A stretch of DNA of 64,000 nt from Glycocaulis abyssi (GTDB lineage: Bacteria > Pseudomonadota > Alphaproteobacteria > Caulobacterales > Maricaulaceae). The notes under the pieces were generated by a model. The model worked only from the letters and a program-made list of their open reading frames with translations, searched no databases and was not told the DNA's origin. Of this stretch, positions 55,004 to 64,000 are shown piece by piece (positions within the stretch are counted from its first letter, which is position 1; each line of letters begins with the position of its first letter). The stretch spans positions 558,001-622,000 of the forward strand of contig NZ_CP163421.1 of NCBI RefSeq assembly GCF_041429775.1. The letters are read 5' to 3'. The position numbers were made by a program, and so were the translations under genes.

Positions 55004-56266
55004 ATGAATGATGACCGTATCGATCCGGCGGGGGCCGGAGAGCGCGCGCATGCTGGCGATGATGCGTCGACTGCAGATGCCAGCGCAGACCGCGCGAGAA
55101 AGCTGGACGGTCAAGGCCCGCAAGGGCCGCAGGACGAGCTCCTGCCTTTCATCAACAATTTCCACGACATTTTCACCTCGCTGGGCGTCATCATCCTGTT
55201 TGTCGGTCTCGCCGTGGGCGCAGGCCAGGCCATTGCGGCATACGCTGGCGTTCTTGGCGAGACGGGCGCGTTTTTGAGCATGATGGGGTCCGGGCTCGTG
55301 CTGGCGGTTATAGCGCTTGCCCTGTCGGCGCTGCTGGTGGGCGCGCAGCGGCGTATCCTGCCCGGCATCGTGCTCTGTCTTATCGTTGTCTACAACATCG
55401 CCGTCCTGCTGGTGATCGGCTTCGAACTGATCGTCGGGCTGGTTACCGGCAGCTCGACCGTGGACGCGATCCAGGCTGCTGGCGCGGCTGACGCAGGCGG
55501 CGAGGACGATGGCATTCAGCAATTCACGATTGAGACTATTGTCGGCTATCTGACAAGTCTTCCAGCCTATGTCCGCTTGTACCCGCTGGTGTTCGCACTC
55601 AGCTTTCTTGCGCCGGCTCTGCTCTATTACCGGCTGTTCCGCCTGCCGTTCGCGGGCGGCCTCGCCGGTGTCGGGGTGGGACTTTCCGTCATTGCGGCGC
55701 TCGTTGCGCTCTTTCCGGAGCTTGCGCTGGTGTATCTGCCAGCGCTGGGGCTGGCATTCGGCGCGTTCCTGTTCCTTGCGGGCCTGGTCTTTGACATGCG
55801 CGATCCGGGGCGGACTACGCGGCTTTCGGGCACCGGATTCTGGCTGAACCTGTTCGCTGCGCCCGCGCTTCTGACCTACTCGGTGATGATCGCCAATTCG
55901 GGCTGGACGCTGACCGAATACTTCGATCAGGCAACCGCGCAGGCCATCGGCGAGGAGTTCGACGTGACCCGCTCGGCCGTCGTGACGCTGATAGTGATGG
56001 GCGCATTCGCGCTGGTATCGCTGCTCATCAACCGGCGTGCGCTGATTGTGGCAGGGCTGATCACCACCGGCACCGCTATCGGTCTGCTGGTGAACGAATC
56101 GGGTCTGGGCGTGCCGGTCGTGATCACGTTCACGTTGGTCAGCCTCGGCGTGATTGTGGTGGTACTGGGGGCTGCCTGGGTGCCGGTGAGGCGCCTGCTG
56201 CTCCTGCCCTTCCCGAAGACGGGCTTCATGGCGCGCCTGTTCCCGCCCGTCACGATACTGGAATGA
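55004..56266 (+). CDS. Polytopic membrane protein of unknown function
   Basis: A 420-residue protein with a hydrophilic, acidic N-terminus of about 50 residues and 10 or more predicted membrane helices starting FTSLGVIILFVGLAVGAG. It has a DUF4401/DUF2157-like look (long runs of helices, few charged residues), but I cannot assign a family. It sits between kbl and tdh on the same strand, which might imply a link to threonine or glycine transport, by position only. GGGGGGA upstream supports ATG 55004; ATG 54923 would overlap the kbl stop. Confidence 0.65.
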   Translation: MNDDRIDPAGAGERAHAGDDASTADASADRARKLDGQGPQGPQDELLPFINNFHDIFTSLGVIILFVGLAVGAGQAIAAYAGVLGETGAFLSMMGSGLVLAVIALALSALLVGAQRRILPGIVLCLIVVYNIAVLLVIGFELIVGLVTGSSTVDAIQAAGAADAGGEDDGIQQFTIETIVGYLTSLPAYVRLYPLVFALSFLAPALLYYRLFRLPFAGGLAGVGVGLSVIAALVALFPELALVYLPALGLAFGAFLFLAGLVFDMRDPGRTTRLSGTGFWLNLFAAPALLTYSVMIANSGWTLTEYFDQATAQAIGEEFDVTRSAVVTLIVMGAFALVSLLINRRALIVAGLITTGTAIGLLVNESGLGVPVVITFTLVSLGVIVVVLGAAWVPVRRLLLLPFPKTGFMARLFPPVTILE

Positions 56267-56345
56267 GTGCACCCATCCCCTTCGCCGTGCCTCCACAATG
56301 CGCTAGATAGCGGGCAGATAAAATCACCTGCCCGGAGGAACACCA

Positions 56346-57383
56346 ATGAAAGCGCTTGTGAAGGCTGAGCCGCGTGAAGGTCTCTGGATGCAGGATGTGG
56401 ACAAGCCCGAAATCGGCCCGGACGATGTGCTGATCCGCGTCCACATGACGGCGATCTGCGGCACCGACATCCATATCTACAATTATGATGACTGGGCGCA
56501 GAAGAACGTGCCCGTGCCCATGGTGGTCGGCCACGAGTTTGGCGGCGTCATCGAGGCGGTGGGCAGCGATGTGACGCGGGTAAAGCCCGGCATGCGCGTG
56601 TCTGGCGAGGGCCATGTGGTCGGCGAGAAGAGCCGTGCGGTACGCGCCGGGCGCTTCCATCTCGATCCTGAAACGCGCGGCATTGGTGTGAACATGCCGG
56701 GTGCTTTTGCCGAATACTTGTCGATCCCCGCCTTCAACGTGGTGCCGCTGCCCGATAATGTGCCGATGGAGATCGCCGCCTTCCTCGATCCGCTGGGCAA
56801 TGCCGTGCACACCGCGACGGCCTTTGATCTCGTGGGCGAGGATGTGCTGATCACCGGCGCTGGACCTATCGGCATCATGGCGGCGGCCGTCGCGCGCCAT
56901 TGCGGCGCGCGCCACATCGTACTGACCGACATCAATCCCGACCGGTTGGAGCTGGCCAGCCGCGTGGCGCCGAGCGTGCGCCCGGTCAACACGATGAAAG
57001 AAGAGCTGCGCGATGTGATGGCGGAGCTGAAAATGACCGAAGGCTTTGATGTCGGCCTGGAAATGAGCGGGGCGGAGCCCGCCTTCAAGCAGATGGTCGA
57101 CCACATGGTGATGGGCGGTAATATCGCCATGCTGGGCCTGCCGGCAAAGCCGTTCAGCCTCGATATGGGCTCGCTCATCATGCGCGCCATCACCTTCAAG
57201 GGCATTTACGGACGCGAGATGTTCGAGACCTGGCACAAAATGCTGGCCATGCTGCAATCGGGCCTCGATGTCTCCAGGCTGATCACGCACCGCCTGCCGG
57301 CAAAGGAATTCCAGACCGGCTTTGACGCGATGCGGTCGGGCAAATCAGGCAAGGTCATCCTCGACTGGCGGGATGCGGCATAG
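56346..57383 (+). CDS. tdh: L-threonine 3-dehydrogenase
   Basis: A 345-residue medium-chain zinc dehydrogenase that oxidises threonine to 2-amino-3-ketobutyrate with NAD+. The catalytic zinc site is in [16 protein letters not shown] and VVGHEFGG; the Rossmann motif is [24 protein letters not shown]. The structural-zinc lobe, which in Escherichia coli Tdh has four cysteines, here reads [19 protein letters not shown] with no cysteine, so this subtype lacks the second zinc. GGAGGA before ATG 56346 is strong. It provides substrate for Kbl encoded upstream. Confidence 0.95.
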   Translation: MKALVKAEPREGLWMQDVDKPEIGPDDVLIRVHMTAICGTDIHIYNYDDWAQKNVPVPMVVGHEFGGVIEAVGSDVTRVKPGMRVSGEGHVVGEKSRAVRAGRFHLDPETRGIGVNMPGAFAEYLSIPAFNVVPLPDNVPMEIAAFLDPLGNAVHTATAFDLVGEDVLITGAGPIGIMAAAVARHCGARHIVLTDINPDRLELASRVAPSVRPVNTMKEELRDVMAELKMTEGFDVGLEMSGAEPAFKQMVDHMVMGGNIAMLGLPAKPFSLDMGSLIMRAITFKGIYGREMFETWHKMLAMLQSGLDVSRLITHRLPAKEFQTGFDAMRSGKSGKVILDWRDAA

Positions 57384-58057
57384 TGGGTGACCACCCCACA
57401 GTCCCGCTGGACTTCACCGGACTGCCGGAAAGCGAGATGCGCGCGCGGGCGCTCAGCTTTTATGAGGCGATGAAGACGCGGCGCACGGTGCGGGATTTTT
57501 CAGACCGGGACGTGCCGCGCGAGCTCATTGAACAGGCCATCCTGACCGCTGGCACCGCGCCGAGCGGGGCCAATCACCAGCCCTGGTTCTTTTCCGTTAT
57601 CGGGCGCGGGCCGTTGCGTAAGCCTTTGCGCGAAGCGGCAGAAGCCGAAGAGCGCGCCTTCTACGAAGGCAAGGCGGGCGCAGAATGGCTGGACGCGCTG
57701 GCCCCGCTTGGCACTGATGCCGACAAGCCGTTTCTGGAAACCGCGCCCTGGCTGATAGCGGTGTTCGCGCAGCGCCGGGGCGGGCCAAAGCCGGGCGAAA
57801 CCCGCAAGAATTACTATGTCTCCGAGAGCGTTGGCATTGCCTGCGGCTTCCTGCTGGCGAGCCTGCACCAGGCCGGTCTTGCGACACTCACCCACACGCC
57901 CAACCCGATGGGGTTCTTAAGCGAGCTGTGCGGACGCCCGGAGAACGAAAAGCCGGTCATGCTGATCGTCACCGGTTATCCGGCGGACGGTGCACGCGTG
58001 CCGCTCTACGCGCTCGACAAGAAGCCGCTGGATCAGATTTGCGGGTTTATCGGGTAG
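57383..58057 (+). CDS. Nitroreductase-family flavoprotein (iodotyrosine-deiodinase-like)
   Basis: A 224-residue FMN enzyme. [20 protein letters not shown] and [19 protein letters not shown] are the FMN-binding signatures; a lid region with [18 protein letters not shown] resembles the iodotyrosine-deiodinase branch. GTG 57383 overlaps the tdh stop (TAGTG), so it is probably read from the same message. Its substrate is unknown. Its stop touches the stop of the convergent methyltransferase gene. Confidence 0.88.
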   Translation: MGDHPTVPLDFTGLPESEMRARALSFYEAMKTRRTVRDFSDRDVPRELIEQAILTAGTAPSGANHQPWFFSVIGRGPLRKPLREAAEAEERAFYEGKAGAEWLDALAPLGTDADKPFLETAPWLIAVFAQRRGGPKPGETRKNYYVSESVGIACGFLLASLHQAGLATLTHTPNPMGFLSELCGRPENEKPVMLIVTGYPADGARVPLYALDKKPLDQICGFIG

Positions 58058-58254
58058 CTAACGCCGCACCAGCGGGACGGCGAGTTCTTCCTTGGCGTTG
58101 AGGCCCGGATGCGGGAAGGCCGTTGGCTCGCCATCCGGCCATTGCCAGCGCGTATCCGGGAAAAGGGCGCGCATGGCGGGAATACCGCAGCCATAGGGCG
58201 GGCCGCCCATCTCCTCCTTCTGCATTGACCCAGCCCCGTGATCCGGGCCGTGAG

Positions 58255-59178
58255 TTAGTAGAGTCTGTTCGCCTTTCTTTCTGGGTTGATGTGGTTGGTC
58301 AAGGCCCGGTGAGCGGCGCTTGCGCGTAGCTCAAGCGAACCGGGCCGGGGGTGACGTGTTCGCTCGGCGTAGACACAAGGTGCGAGCCCGCCGAGTGCGG
58401 TGTGCGGTCTCTCGGTGTTGTAGTCGATCCTCCATGCCTCGATCAGGTCGCGCGCTTCGCCGAGCGAGGAGAACAGGTGTTCGTTCAGGCACTCGTCCCT
58501 GAACCGGCCATTGAAGCTTTCCACGAACGCGTTCTGGGTGGGCTTTCCGGGTGCGATGTAATGCCACTCCACACCGCTGTCCTTCTGCCATCGCAGGATC
58601 GCGTGACTGGTCAGTTCGGTGCCATTGTCGCTGACGATCATGCGCGGCTTTCCTCGCCGCTCGATCAGACGATCAAGCTCACGGGCCACGCGCACGCCTG
58701 ACAGCGAGGTATCGACCACGACGGCTAAGGCCTCTCGCGTGAAGTTGTCGACCACGCATAGCGTCCGGAAGCGCCGCCCGTCGATTAGAGCGTCGGAGAC
58801 GAAGTCGAGGCTCCAGCGATGGTTCGCCGCCGCAGGCAACAGTATCGGGCGACGGGTTCCAACCGACCGCTTGCGGCCACGCCGCCGACGGACCGCCAGC
58901 CCTTCTTCCCGGTAGAGCCGGTAGACCTTCTTGTGGTTCGCATAAAGACCCTCCCGTTCCAGCAGGATGCCAAGCCGACGATAGCCGAACCGGCGGCGCT
59001 CGCCTGCCAGATCGCGCAAGCGAGCTCGCAAGGCGTCATCACCACCAGAACGCTTCTGATACTGGAACGTGGAGCGATCAAGTTCTGCAAGGGCACACGC
59101 CCGACGCTCGCTCAGCCCGTGCCTGGTCACCATGTGGTGCACGGCCTGGCGCTTGACGTCGGGCGTCAGAAGTTTTTT
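58255..59178 (-). CDS. IS3-family transposase OrfB, made as OrfAB by frameshift (copy 2)
   Basis: The DDE integrase core matches copy 1 except for Asp to Asn in [10 protein letters not shown], just after the first catalytic region. The catalytic residues themselves (in [12 protein letters not shown] and FVESFNG) are kept. The adjacent perfect target duplication shows that the element moved here as a complete unit; whether the substitution reduces activity is unknown. Confidence 0.93.
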   Translation of the reverse strand, partial: KKLLTPDVKRQAVHHMVTRHGLSERRACALAELDRSTFQYQKRSGGDDALRARLRDLAGERRRFGYRRLGILLEREGLYANHKKVYRLYREEGLAVRRRRGRKRSVGTRRPILLPAAANHRWSLDFVSDALIDGRRFRTLCVVDNFTREALAVVVDTSLSGVRVARELDRLIERRGKPRMIVSDNGTELTSHAILRWQKDSGVEWHYIAPGKPTQNAFVESFNGRFRDECLNEHLFSSLGEARDLIEAWRIDYNTERPHTALGGLAPCVYAERTRHPRPGSLELRASAAHRALTNHINPERKANRLY

Positions 59179-59432
59179 GAGGCGAGGTCCTTCAGGGCCG
59201 CATTGTCCAGCATCGCATCGGCCAGAAGCCGCTTCAGCCGGTTGTTCTCCAGCTCCAGCGACTTTAGGCGCTGGGCATCGGATACTGTCATGCCGCCGAA
59301 CTTCGCCTTGTATTTGTAAAACGTCGCGTCGGAGATGCCGTACTTGCGGCAGACCTCCTTCGTGCTCACACCAGCATCGTGCTCCCTGAGCATGCCGATG
59401 ATCTGCTCCTCCGAATAACGGCTCTTGCGCAT
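59166..59432 (-). CDS. IS3-family transposase OrfA (copy 2)
   Basis: Identical in sequence to OrfA of copy 1 (88 residues, helix-turn-helix plus zipper). The A AAA AAC frameshift heptamer lies at 59178-59172 in the right phase to produce OrfAB. Confidence 0.95.
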   Translation of the reverse strand: MRKSRYSEEQIIGMLREHDAGVSTKEVCRKYGISDATFYKYKAKFGGMTVSDAQRLKSLELENNRLKRLLADAMLDNAALKDLASKNF

Positions 59433-59992
59433 GGTCCATCCTCTTTTCGATGGACTCTACCATTCAATGGCCGGAATTCACGGGGCTGGGTCAGCATGAA
59501 GAGCGCGAGCAGCACCCCGCCGGGGCGCAGCTGGGCGTGCGCGCCTGTTTCATAAGCTTCGCGCAGCTTGGGCGGAATGGCGCAGAGGAAGGTCTGCTCC
59601 CAATAGAGATCGAACGGCGTGTCAGGGCGGTAGGCGAGGGCATCACCGGCTTCCAGATGCGCTGTCAGGCTCCCTTCGGCGAAGCGGGCGACCTGCCAGT
59701 CGATTGCCGTGGGTGAGAGGTCTATGGCCGTGACGTGCAGGCCCGCTCTTGCCAGCGCCAGCGGCTCCTCACCGCGCCCGCAGCCCGGCACATAGATGGA
59801 TTTGCCGCCCTCAAGCAGACCCAGCGCCTGCCAGTGGGCGAAGGCCGGGTGCAGCCCCTTGCGCTCCCACGGCGCATCATCAGCGCGGAAACGCGCATCC
59901 CAGTCCATCGGAGCAGCGGGAGCGCCGCCAGCATCAGGCATTGTCATATCCGGTTTCCCGTCGCGATCTCTTTCGCTAGAGATAGCGCCATT

Positions 59993-60077
59993 GCGGGTGT
60001 GGCGGAACTGGTAGACGCGCTGGATTTAGGTTCCAGTGGAGCAATCCGTGGAGGTTCGAGTCCTCTCACCCGCACCA
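59993..60077 (+). tRNA. tRNA-Leu (anticodon UAG)
   Basis: A type II tRNA of 85 nt with GCGGGTG/CACCCGC acceptor arms and encoded CCA, D-arm with GGCGGAACTGGTAGACGC, anticodon arm CTGGATTTAGGTTCCAG (anticodon TAG), a variable arm and T-arm GAGGTTCGAGTCCTC. It reads CUN leucine codons. Confidence 0.96.
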
Positions 60078-60104
60078 TTTTTCCTGTCCTCCTTCACTCC
60101 GTTC

Positions 60105-60475
60105 AGTCGGTTCCGCGAACCCCCGCCTGCGCGGGGGCAGGCAGTCGCGGTCGGCCGGTCGGCCTTGCGGCCCCTGACGGGGCCGGACTGTCACCCCGGC
60201 GCGCAGCGCCGCAAGCCCGAACGGGCGTCCGAGCTAATGCGAGGCGCGACGCACGGATGTGCGGAGCACCACCAAGAATCCTGCGCGTTCGCGCTTTTCA
60301 GGCCGCTTTGCGGCCTGTCAGATATCCTGCTTGCCTCTCCACCGGGGTCCCCCGCCCCGACGGGGGACCCATGGAATGTCCGAGAGCTGGACAGATGGAT
60401 CCCGGGTCAAGCCCGGGAACCCGGTAGACAGGCTCGGTGGTAAATGCCTTGGGTCCCCGCCTCCGAGTGGGGCCC
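60105..60475. repeat. Repeat-rich intergenic region with copy C of the mosaic repeat
   Basis: About 600 bases between tRNA-Leu and tig without a gene. Copy C lies at 60110-60157 in inverted orientation, followed by CCGCAAGCCCGAACGGGCGT at about 60206 (its inverse is near 62300) and AGGCCGctttGCGGCCT near 60300. Then come GTCCCCCgccccgacGGGGGAC (about 60348-60370) and CCCGGGtcaaGCCCGGG near 60402-60418. With copy D downstream, these form inverted repeats around the trigger factor gene. Confidence 0.75.
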
Positions 60476-60676
60476 AATCGTTTTCATCCAACGCCACCCC
60501 TCCACCCGCCCATGTGGAAATTCGCATGCAGGGACCGTTGCGCGCTCTTGCGGCGCGTGACATAACCCGCGCTCGTTTCGGTATGGGGCTTTTGCGCGCT
60601 GTTGCGCGCATTGTCCGCGCCGTACTATCCCCGGCATGGCCCCTATCGGCCCCGTCAAGACAAGGCCAGAATACGC

Positions 60677-62227
60677 ATGAACGTCCTGGAAAAATCCGCC
60701 GAAGGTCTCTCGCGCACGTTTGAAGTGGTCGTGCCTGCGTCCGACCTGCAATCGCGCCTCTCTGCCAAGATCGAGGAAATCCGCCCGCAAGTCCGCCTGA
60801 AGGGCTTCCGCCCCGGCAAGGTGCCTGCTGCCCACATCCGCAAGATGTTCGGCGCCTCGATCATGAGCGACATTCTTCAGGAAATCGTGCCGGAGGCCAC
60901 CCAGTCCACCCTCGACGAGCGCAAGCTGCGCCCGGCCAGCCAGCCGAATGTCGAAGTGAAATCCGATGCCGAGGACGTTCTGAAGAACGGCAAGGACTTC
61001 ACCTTCGAGATCAATGTCGAGGTGATGCCGGAGTTCGAGACGGCAGATCCGAAAAAGCTCAAGCTGGAGCGCCCGGTCGCCAAGGTCGAGGACGCGCAGG
61101 TCAACGAGGCGCTGGAGCGTCTGGCCCAGGACAGCCGTTCTTATGAAGACAAGCCCAAAACCGCCAAGGCGGCCAAGGGCGATGTTGTCGTCGTCGATTT
61201 TGTCGGCAAGATTGATGGCGAAGTCTTCCCCGGCGGTTCGGCAACCGATTCGCGCGTTGCCCTGGGCGATGGCGCATTCATTCCGGGCTTTGAAGACCAG
61301 CTCGTCGGCGTGAAGGCCGGTGATGATGTGGAAATCAAGGTCACCTTCCCGGCCGATTACGGCGCAGAACATCTCGCCGGCAAGGACGCCGTATTCGAGA
61401 CCAAGGTGAAGTCGGTCCAGGCGCCGCAGGACAGCAAGATCGATGACAGCCTGGCCGAGCGCCTTGGCCTGTCCGATCTTGAGGCCCTGAAAGATGCGCT
61501 GACCAAGCGCTTCGAGCAGGAACACAGTGAAGCCTCGCGCATGAAAATGAAGCGTCAGCTTCTTGACCAGCTGGACGAAGCCCACGGCGATATCGATCTG
61601 CCGGGCCGCATGGTCGAAGCCGAGTTCGAGAATATCTGGCGCGAAGTTCTGGCTGCCAAGGAAGCTGGCGAGCTGGAAGACGAGGACAAGGACAAGTCCG
61701 ACGACGAGCTTAAGGCTGACTATCACGCCATTGCCGAGCGCCGCGTGCGTTTGGGCCTGGTGCTGGCCGAGATCGGCCGCAACGCCAATGTGGACGTGAC
61801 GCAGGAAGAGCTGGCCCGCGCGGTCAACCAGGAAGCGATGAAATATCCCGGCCAGGAACGTCAGGTCGTGGAGTATTTCCAGAACAATCCAGGTGCCGTT
61901 CAGGCTCTGCGCGCGCCGATCTATGAAGAAAAGGTCGTCGACTACATTATCGAGCTGGCAGACGTGAAAGAGGTCAGCGTCGACCGCGACACGCTCTTTG
62001 CCGAAGAGGATGAGGCGCCCGCGAAGAAACCTGCCAAAAAGGCCCCGGCCAAGAAAGCGGCTGCCAAGAAGGCGGACGCCAAGCCGGCGGCGGAGAAGAA
62101 AACCCCCGCCAAGAAGGCTCCGGCGAAAAAGGAAGCCAAAGCCGCGGAGGCGCCCAAGGCCGCCGCAGCGAAGAAGGCGCCTGCCAAAAAAGCGCCGGCC
62201 AAGAAGGCCGCTGCCAAGAAGGGCTAG
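60677..62227 (+). CDS. tig: Trigger factor with a long lysine/alanine-rich C-terminal tail
   Basis: The ribosome-associated chaperone and prolyl isomerase. The N-domain (1-115) has the ribosome-binding LKGFRPGKVPAAHI; the FKBP domain (about 150-250) runs from KGDVVVVDFVGKIDG to PADYGAEHLAG; the C-domain arms extend to about 445. Residues about 450-516 form a tail of repeated AKKAPAKKA-like units, very basic and resembling histone H1 or the tails of some DNA-binding proteins. Escherichia coli trigger factor has 432 residues and no such tail. ATG 60677 starts the conserved N-domain. clpP and clpX follow, the classic order. Confidence 0.97.
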   Translation: MNVLEKSAEGLSRTFEVVVPASDLQSRLSAKIEEIRPQVRLKGFRPGKVPAAHIRKMFGASIMSDILQEIVPEATQSTLDERKLRPASQPNVEVKSDAEDVLKNGKDFTFEINVEVMPEFETADPKKLKLERPVAKVEDAQVNEALERLAQDSRSYEDKPKTAKAAKGDVVVVDFVGKIDGEVFPGGSATDSRVALGDGAFIPGFEDQLVGVKAGDDVEIKVTFPADYGAEHLAGKDAVFETKVKSVQAPQDSKIDDSLAERLGLSDLEALKDALTKRFEQEHSEASRMKMKRQLLDQLDEAHGDIDLPGRMVEAEFENIWREVLAAKEAGELEDEDKDKSDDELKADYHAIAERRVRLGLVLAEIGRNANVDVTQEELARAVNQEAMKYPGQERQVVEYFQNNPGAVQALRAPIYEEKVVDYIIELADVKEVSVDRDTLFAEEDEAPAKKPAKKAPAKKAAAKKADAKPAAEKKTPAKKAPAKKEAKAAEAPKAAAAKKAPAKKAPAKKAAAKKG

Positions 62228-62259
62228 TGCGCAACTGCGCGCTGCTTTTCTTTTGTGCT

Positions 62260-62425
62260 CCGGGGGCTCCGCCCCGTCGCTCCTCGCATAGGCTCGGACG
62301 CCCGTTCGGGCTTGCGGCGGCCAGAGGCCGCCGAAAAGGGCGACCGCCCGCCCGCGACTGCCTGTGCCCGCGCAGGCGGGTATTCGCGGAACATCGCAGC
62401 CCGGATGGGCTGCGGAACTGAAAGA
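62260..62425. repeat. Mosaic palindromic repeat, copy D
   Basis: The core at 62349-62418 matches copy A (29171-29240) over about 70 bases with few changes. Upstream, GCTCGGACGCCCGTTCGGGC at about 62290 is the inverse of sequence near 60210. No gene is present between tig and clpP. Confidence 0.8.
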
Positions 62426-62452
62426 CCGCTTAACTGCCTTTGACAGCCTGAT

Positions 62453-62484
62453 GAACACCGGGTCCGCTTGCGGGTCCGGTGTTC
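62453..62484 (+). terminator. Hairpin between tig and clpP
   Basis: GAACACCGG pairs with CCGGTGTTC (9 bp) around a GC-rich loop that can itself pair (GTCCGC/GCGGGT). No T-run follows, so it may be a weak terminator or a stabilising element for the tig message end. Confidence 0.5.
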
Positions 62485-62584
62485 GCTTGCCAAATTGAGC
62501 AAAGCCTACCAGCTTGCACTTCAAGGCGTTGCCCGTCCGGGTGTCCGCGCCAGTACCAATGCACTTTTCCGAACGGAGCCGGTG

Positions 62585-63205
62585 ATGAGAGATCCCCAGG
62601 ACGTGATGATGAACCTCGTTCCCATGGTCGTGGAACAGACCAGCCGGGGCGAGCGTGCGTTCGATATCTACTCGCGCCTCCTCAAGGAGCGCATCATCTT
62701 CGTGACCGGCCCGATCGAGGACCATATGGCCAGCCTTATGGTGGCCCAGCTGCTGTTTCTTGAGTCGGAAAACCCGAAAAAAGAGATCGCCATGTATATC
62801 AACTCGCCCGGCGGCGTGGTGACGGCCGGTCTCGCGATCTACGACACGATGCAATACATCTCCTCGCCGGTGGCGACGGCCTGTATCGGCATGGCGGCGT
62901 CCATGGGATCGCTGCTGCTGGCCGGCGGTGAAAAGGGCATGCGCTTTGCCACGCCCAATGCGCGGATAATGATGCACCAGCCCTATGGCGGCTTTCGCGG
63001 CACCACAGCCGATATCGAACGTCATGGCGAGGATCTGGTGAAGATGAAGCGGCGCATGTACGACATTTATGTGCGCCATACCGGCCAGGATCTGGCGACG
63101 GTGGAGAAAACGCTGGACCGCGATTCCTATATGAGCGCGAACGAAGCAGCCGATTTCGGCATCATCGACACGGTCTATGAGCGCCGGGCTGAATCCAAAG
63201 CCTGA
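62585..63205 (+). CDS. clpP: ClpP, proteolytic subunit of ClpAP/ClpXP
   Basis: A 206-residue serine protease forming the double-heptamer chamber. The catalytic serine is in [11 protein letters not shown], the histidine in [11 protein letters not shown], and the aspartate in the [13 protein letters not shown] segment. Length from ATG 62585 fits Escherichia coli ClpP (207). GGAG with 6-base spacing supports this start; the frame is open to 62468, but upstream codons fall in the hairpin region. It is followed by clpX and will pair with ClpA encoded at 51150. Confidence 0.97.
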   Translation: MRDPQDVMMNLVPMVVEQTSRGERAFDIYSRLLKERIIFVTGPIEDHMASLMVAQLLFLESENPKKEIAMYINSPGGVVTAGLAIYDTMQYISSPVATACIGMAASMGSLLLAGGEKGMRFATPNARIMMHQPYGGFRGTTADIERHGEDLVKMKRRMYDIYVRHTGQDLATVEKTLDRDSYMSANEAADFGIIDTVYERRAESKA

Positions 63206-63443
63206 CAAAATTTCGCCGCCGTTCACCTGTTGTTTTGAAACCGCAGTTTACGCTGCGGGCAGCACCTCGCGCTTGATTGACATGCGCGCTGGTGATCGAA
63301 TGGCGTTGAAGGGAAACCTTTCGTCAAGCTCCGGCCCTGATCTTGCAGGGTAGTTTGCCGGACTGATTCCGGTGGCAGACCGGCGCAGATGACGGATCAG
63401 GTCCCTAAGTTAAGACAAACGGGCGCTGCCGATTGGAGCGAGC

Positions 63444-64000
63444 ATGACCAAGGCGACCACAGGCGACGGGAAGAGCACCCTTTATTGCTCCTTCTGCGGC
63501 AAGAGCCAGCATGAGGTGCGCAAGCTCATCGCCGGGCCAACCGTGTTCATCTGCGATGAATGCGTTGAGCTGTGCATGGATATCATCCGCGAGGAGAACA
63601 AGACCTCGCTGGTGAAGTCCCGCGAGGGCGTGCCCAGCCCGCAGGAAATCTACCAGGTGCTGCAGGATTATGTGATCGGTCAGGCGCACGCCAAGCGCGT
63701 GCTGTCGGTGGCCGTCCATAATCACTACAAGCGCCTGAACCACGCGGCCCAGAACGCCGATGTGGAGCTGTCCAAATCCAACATATTGCTGATCGGCCCT
63801 ACGGGTTGCGGCAAGACGCTGCTGGCCCAGACGCTGGCGCGCATCCTGGATGTGCCGTTCACAATGGCCGACGCCACCACACTCACCGAAGCCGGTTATG
63901 TCGGTGAGGACGTGGAAAATATCGTCCTGAAACTGCTGCAGGCGGCGGACTATAATGTCGAGCGCGCCCAGCGCGGCATCGTCTATATCGACGAAATCGA
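63444..64000 (+). CDS. clpX: ClpX, unfoldase of ClpXP (N-terminal part, cut by window end)
   Basis: The first 185 codons are present. The N-terminal zinc-binding domain has CSFC and CDEC (about residues 15-40); the AAA+ module begins at about 65 with [11 protein letters not shown], Walker [13 protein letters not shown] and the start of Walker B in GIVYIDEI at the edge. GGAG five bases before ATG 63444 fits. The 238-base gap after clpP contains CCGCAG/CTGCGG at 63241-63258 and a TTGACA at 63277-63282 without a good -10 box. Confidence 0.97.
   Translation, partial: MTKATTGDGKSTLYCSFCGKSQHEVRKLIAGPTVFICDECVELCMDIIREENKTSLVKSREGVPSPQEIYQVLQDYVIGQAHAKRVLSVAVHNHYKRLNHAAQNADVELSKSNILLIGPTGCGKTLLAQTLARILDVPFTMADATTLTEAGYVGEDVENIVLKLLQAADYNVERAQRGIVYIDEI

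Larger units (their letters stand above)
58226..59493 (-). mobile_element. IS3-family insertion sequence, copy 2 (1,268 bp)
   Basis: Same element as at 9787-11054, in opposite orientation. It is flanked by a perfect 4-bp target duplication (GCAT at 58222-58225 and 59494-59497), showing a simple, recent transposition. Ends begin TGACCCAGCCCCGTGA. It interrupts the methyltransferase gene. Confidence 0.97.
58058..59947 (-). pseudogene. TPMT-like SAM-dependent methyltransferase split by IS copy 2
   Basis: Two coding pieces (59947-59494 and 58221-58058) join in frame when the IS and one copy of the 4-bp duplication GCAT are removed. The restored product of about 205 residues begins MDWDARFRADDAPWERKGLHP, has the SAM-binding motif YVPGCGRGEEPLALAR, then FDLYWEQTFLCAIPP, and ends in PYGCGIPAMRALFPD, the thiopurine-methyltransferase pattern. 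The join falls after LLALFM. Apart from the insertion, no decay is visible, so the event is recent. Related proteins methylate thio-, seleno- or tellurium compounds, or unknown substrates. Confidence 0.9.

Noticed and set aside
60407-63226. 939-codon open frame on the minus strand opposite tig and clpP
   Set aside because: Antisense to certain genes; the low-complexity part is simply the complement of the trigger factor lysine tail, and the ends are palindromic repeats.
63206-63443. Heat-shock promoter for clpX
   Set aside because: A TTGACA is present at 63277-63282, but no convincing -10 or sigma-32 pattern is found at proper spacing.

Overview
The window comes from a GC-rich alphaproteobacterial chromosome. 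The tig-clpP-clpX and clpS-clpA blocks, a TonB-dependent receptor beside a Spinster-type MFS transporter, abundant short envelope proteins and dense palindromic intergenic repeats fit the Caulobacterales/Maricaulales (Hyphomonadaceae/Maricaulaceae-like) branch. That placement is an inference from gene content; there is no rRNA in the window.

Layout. (1) 1-9.8 kb: a complete-looking but non-canonically ordered type II secretion operon (gspG-E-F-I-J-L-M-C-D-K, minus strand), bracketed by two inverted remnants of an Rhs/YD-repeat gene. Each remnant is preceded by what looks like an immunity-type gene. (2) 9.8-15.4 kb: accessory DNA. It holds an intact 1,268-bp IS3-family element, a beheaded metallo-beta-lactamase-fold gene, a 1.1-kb stretch without a convincing gene, a ribbon-helix-helix regulator with an upstream 15-bp repeat array, three small proteins, and a tyrosine recombinase beside tRNA-Ser(GCU). 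(3) 15.5-31 kb: envelope proteins, an Mrp/NBP35 Fe-S carrier, then an uptake/catabolic-looking cluster (TetR, two alpha/beta hydrolases, TonB receptor, MFS, 2-oxoglutarate oxygenase, GST). (4) 31-42 kb: an exopolysaccharide locus (Wza-like exporter, Wzc-like polymerase, degenerate BY-kinase-like ATPase, Wzy/ligase, two GT2 enzymes, polysaccharide deacetylase, Wzx flippase, FemAB/GNAT-like enzyme, glycoside-hydrolase-like protein). (5) 42-47.7 kb: acyl-CoA carboxylase beta subunit, tgt and small envelope genes. (6) 47.7-50.6 kb: a 2.8-kb islet in tRNA-Lys(UUU), flanked by a repeat of the tRNA 3' end and carrying one large foreign gene. (7) 50.7-64 kb: clpS-clpA, the threonine-degradation pair kbl and tdh, a nitroreductase, a methyltransferase gene split by the second IS copy (perfect 4-bp duplication), tRNA-Leu(UAG), trigger factor with a histone-H1-like tail, clpP and the start of clpX.

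The best candidate for something undescribed is the tRNA-Lys islet. Its 811-residue protein has an N-terminal domain I do not recognise, a four-cysteine zinc ribbon and a C-terminal PD-(D/E)XK-like nuclease motif, an architecture typical of stand-alone anti-phage or restriction proteins. The second is the type II secretion operon wedged between converging Rhs fragments. The third is the small tRNA-Ser-linked element with its repeat array and paralogous small proteins.
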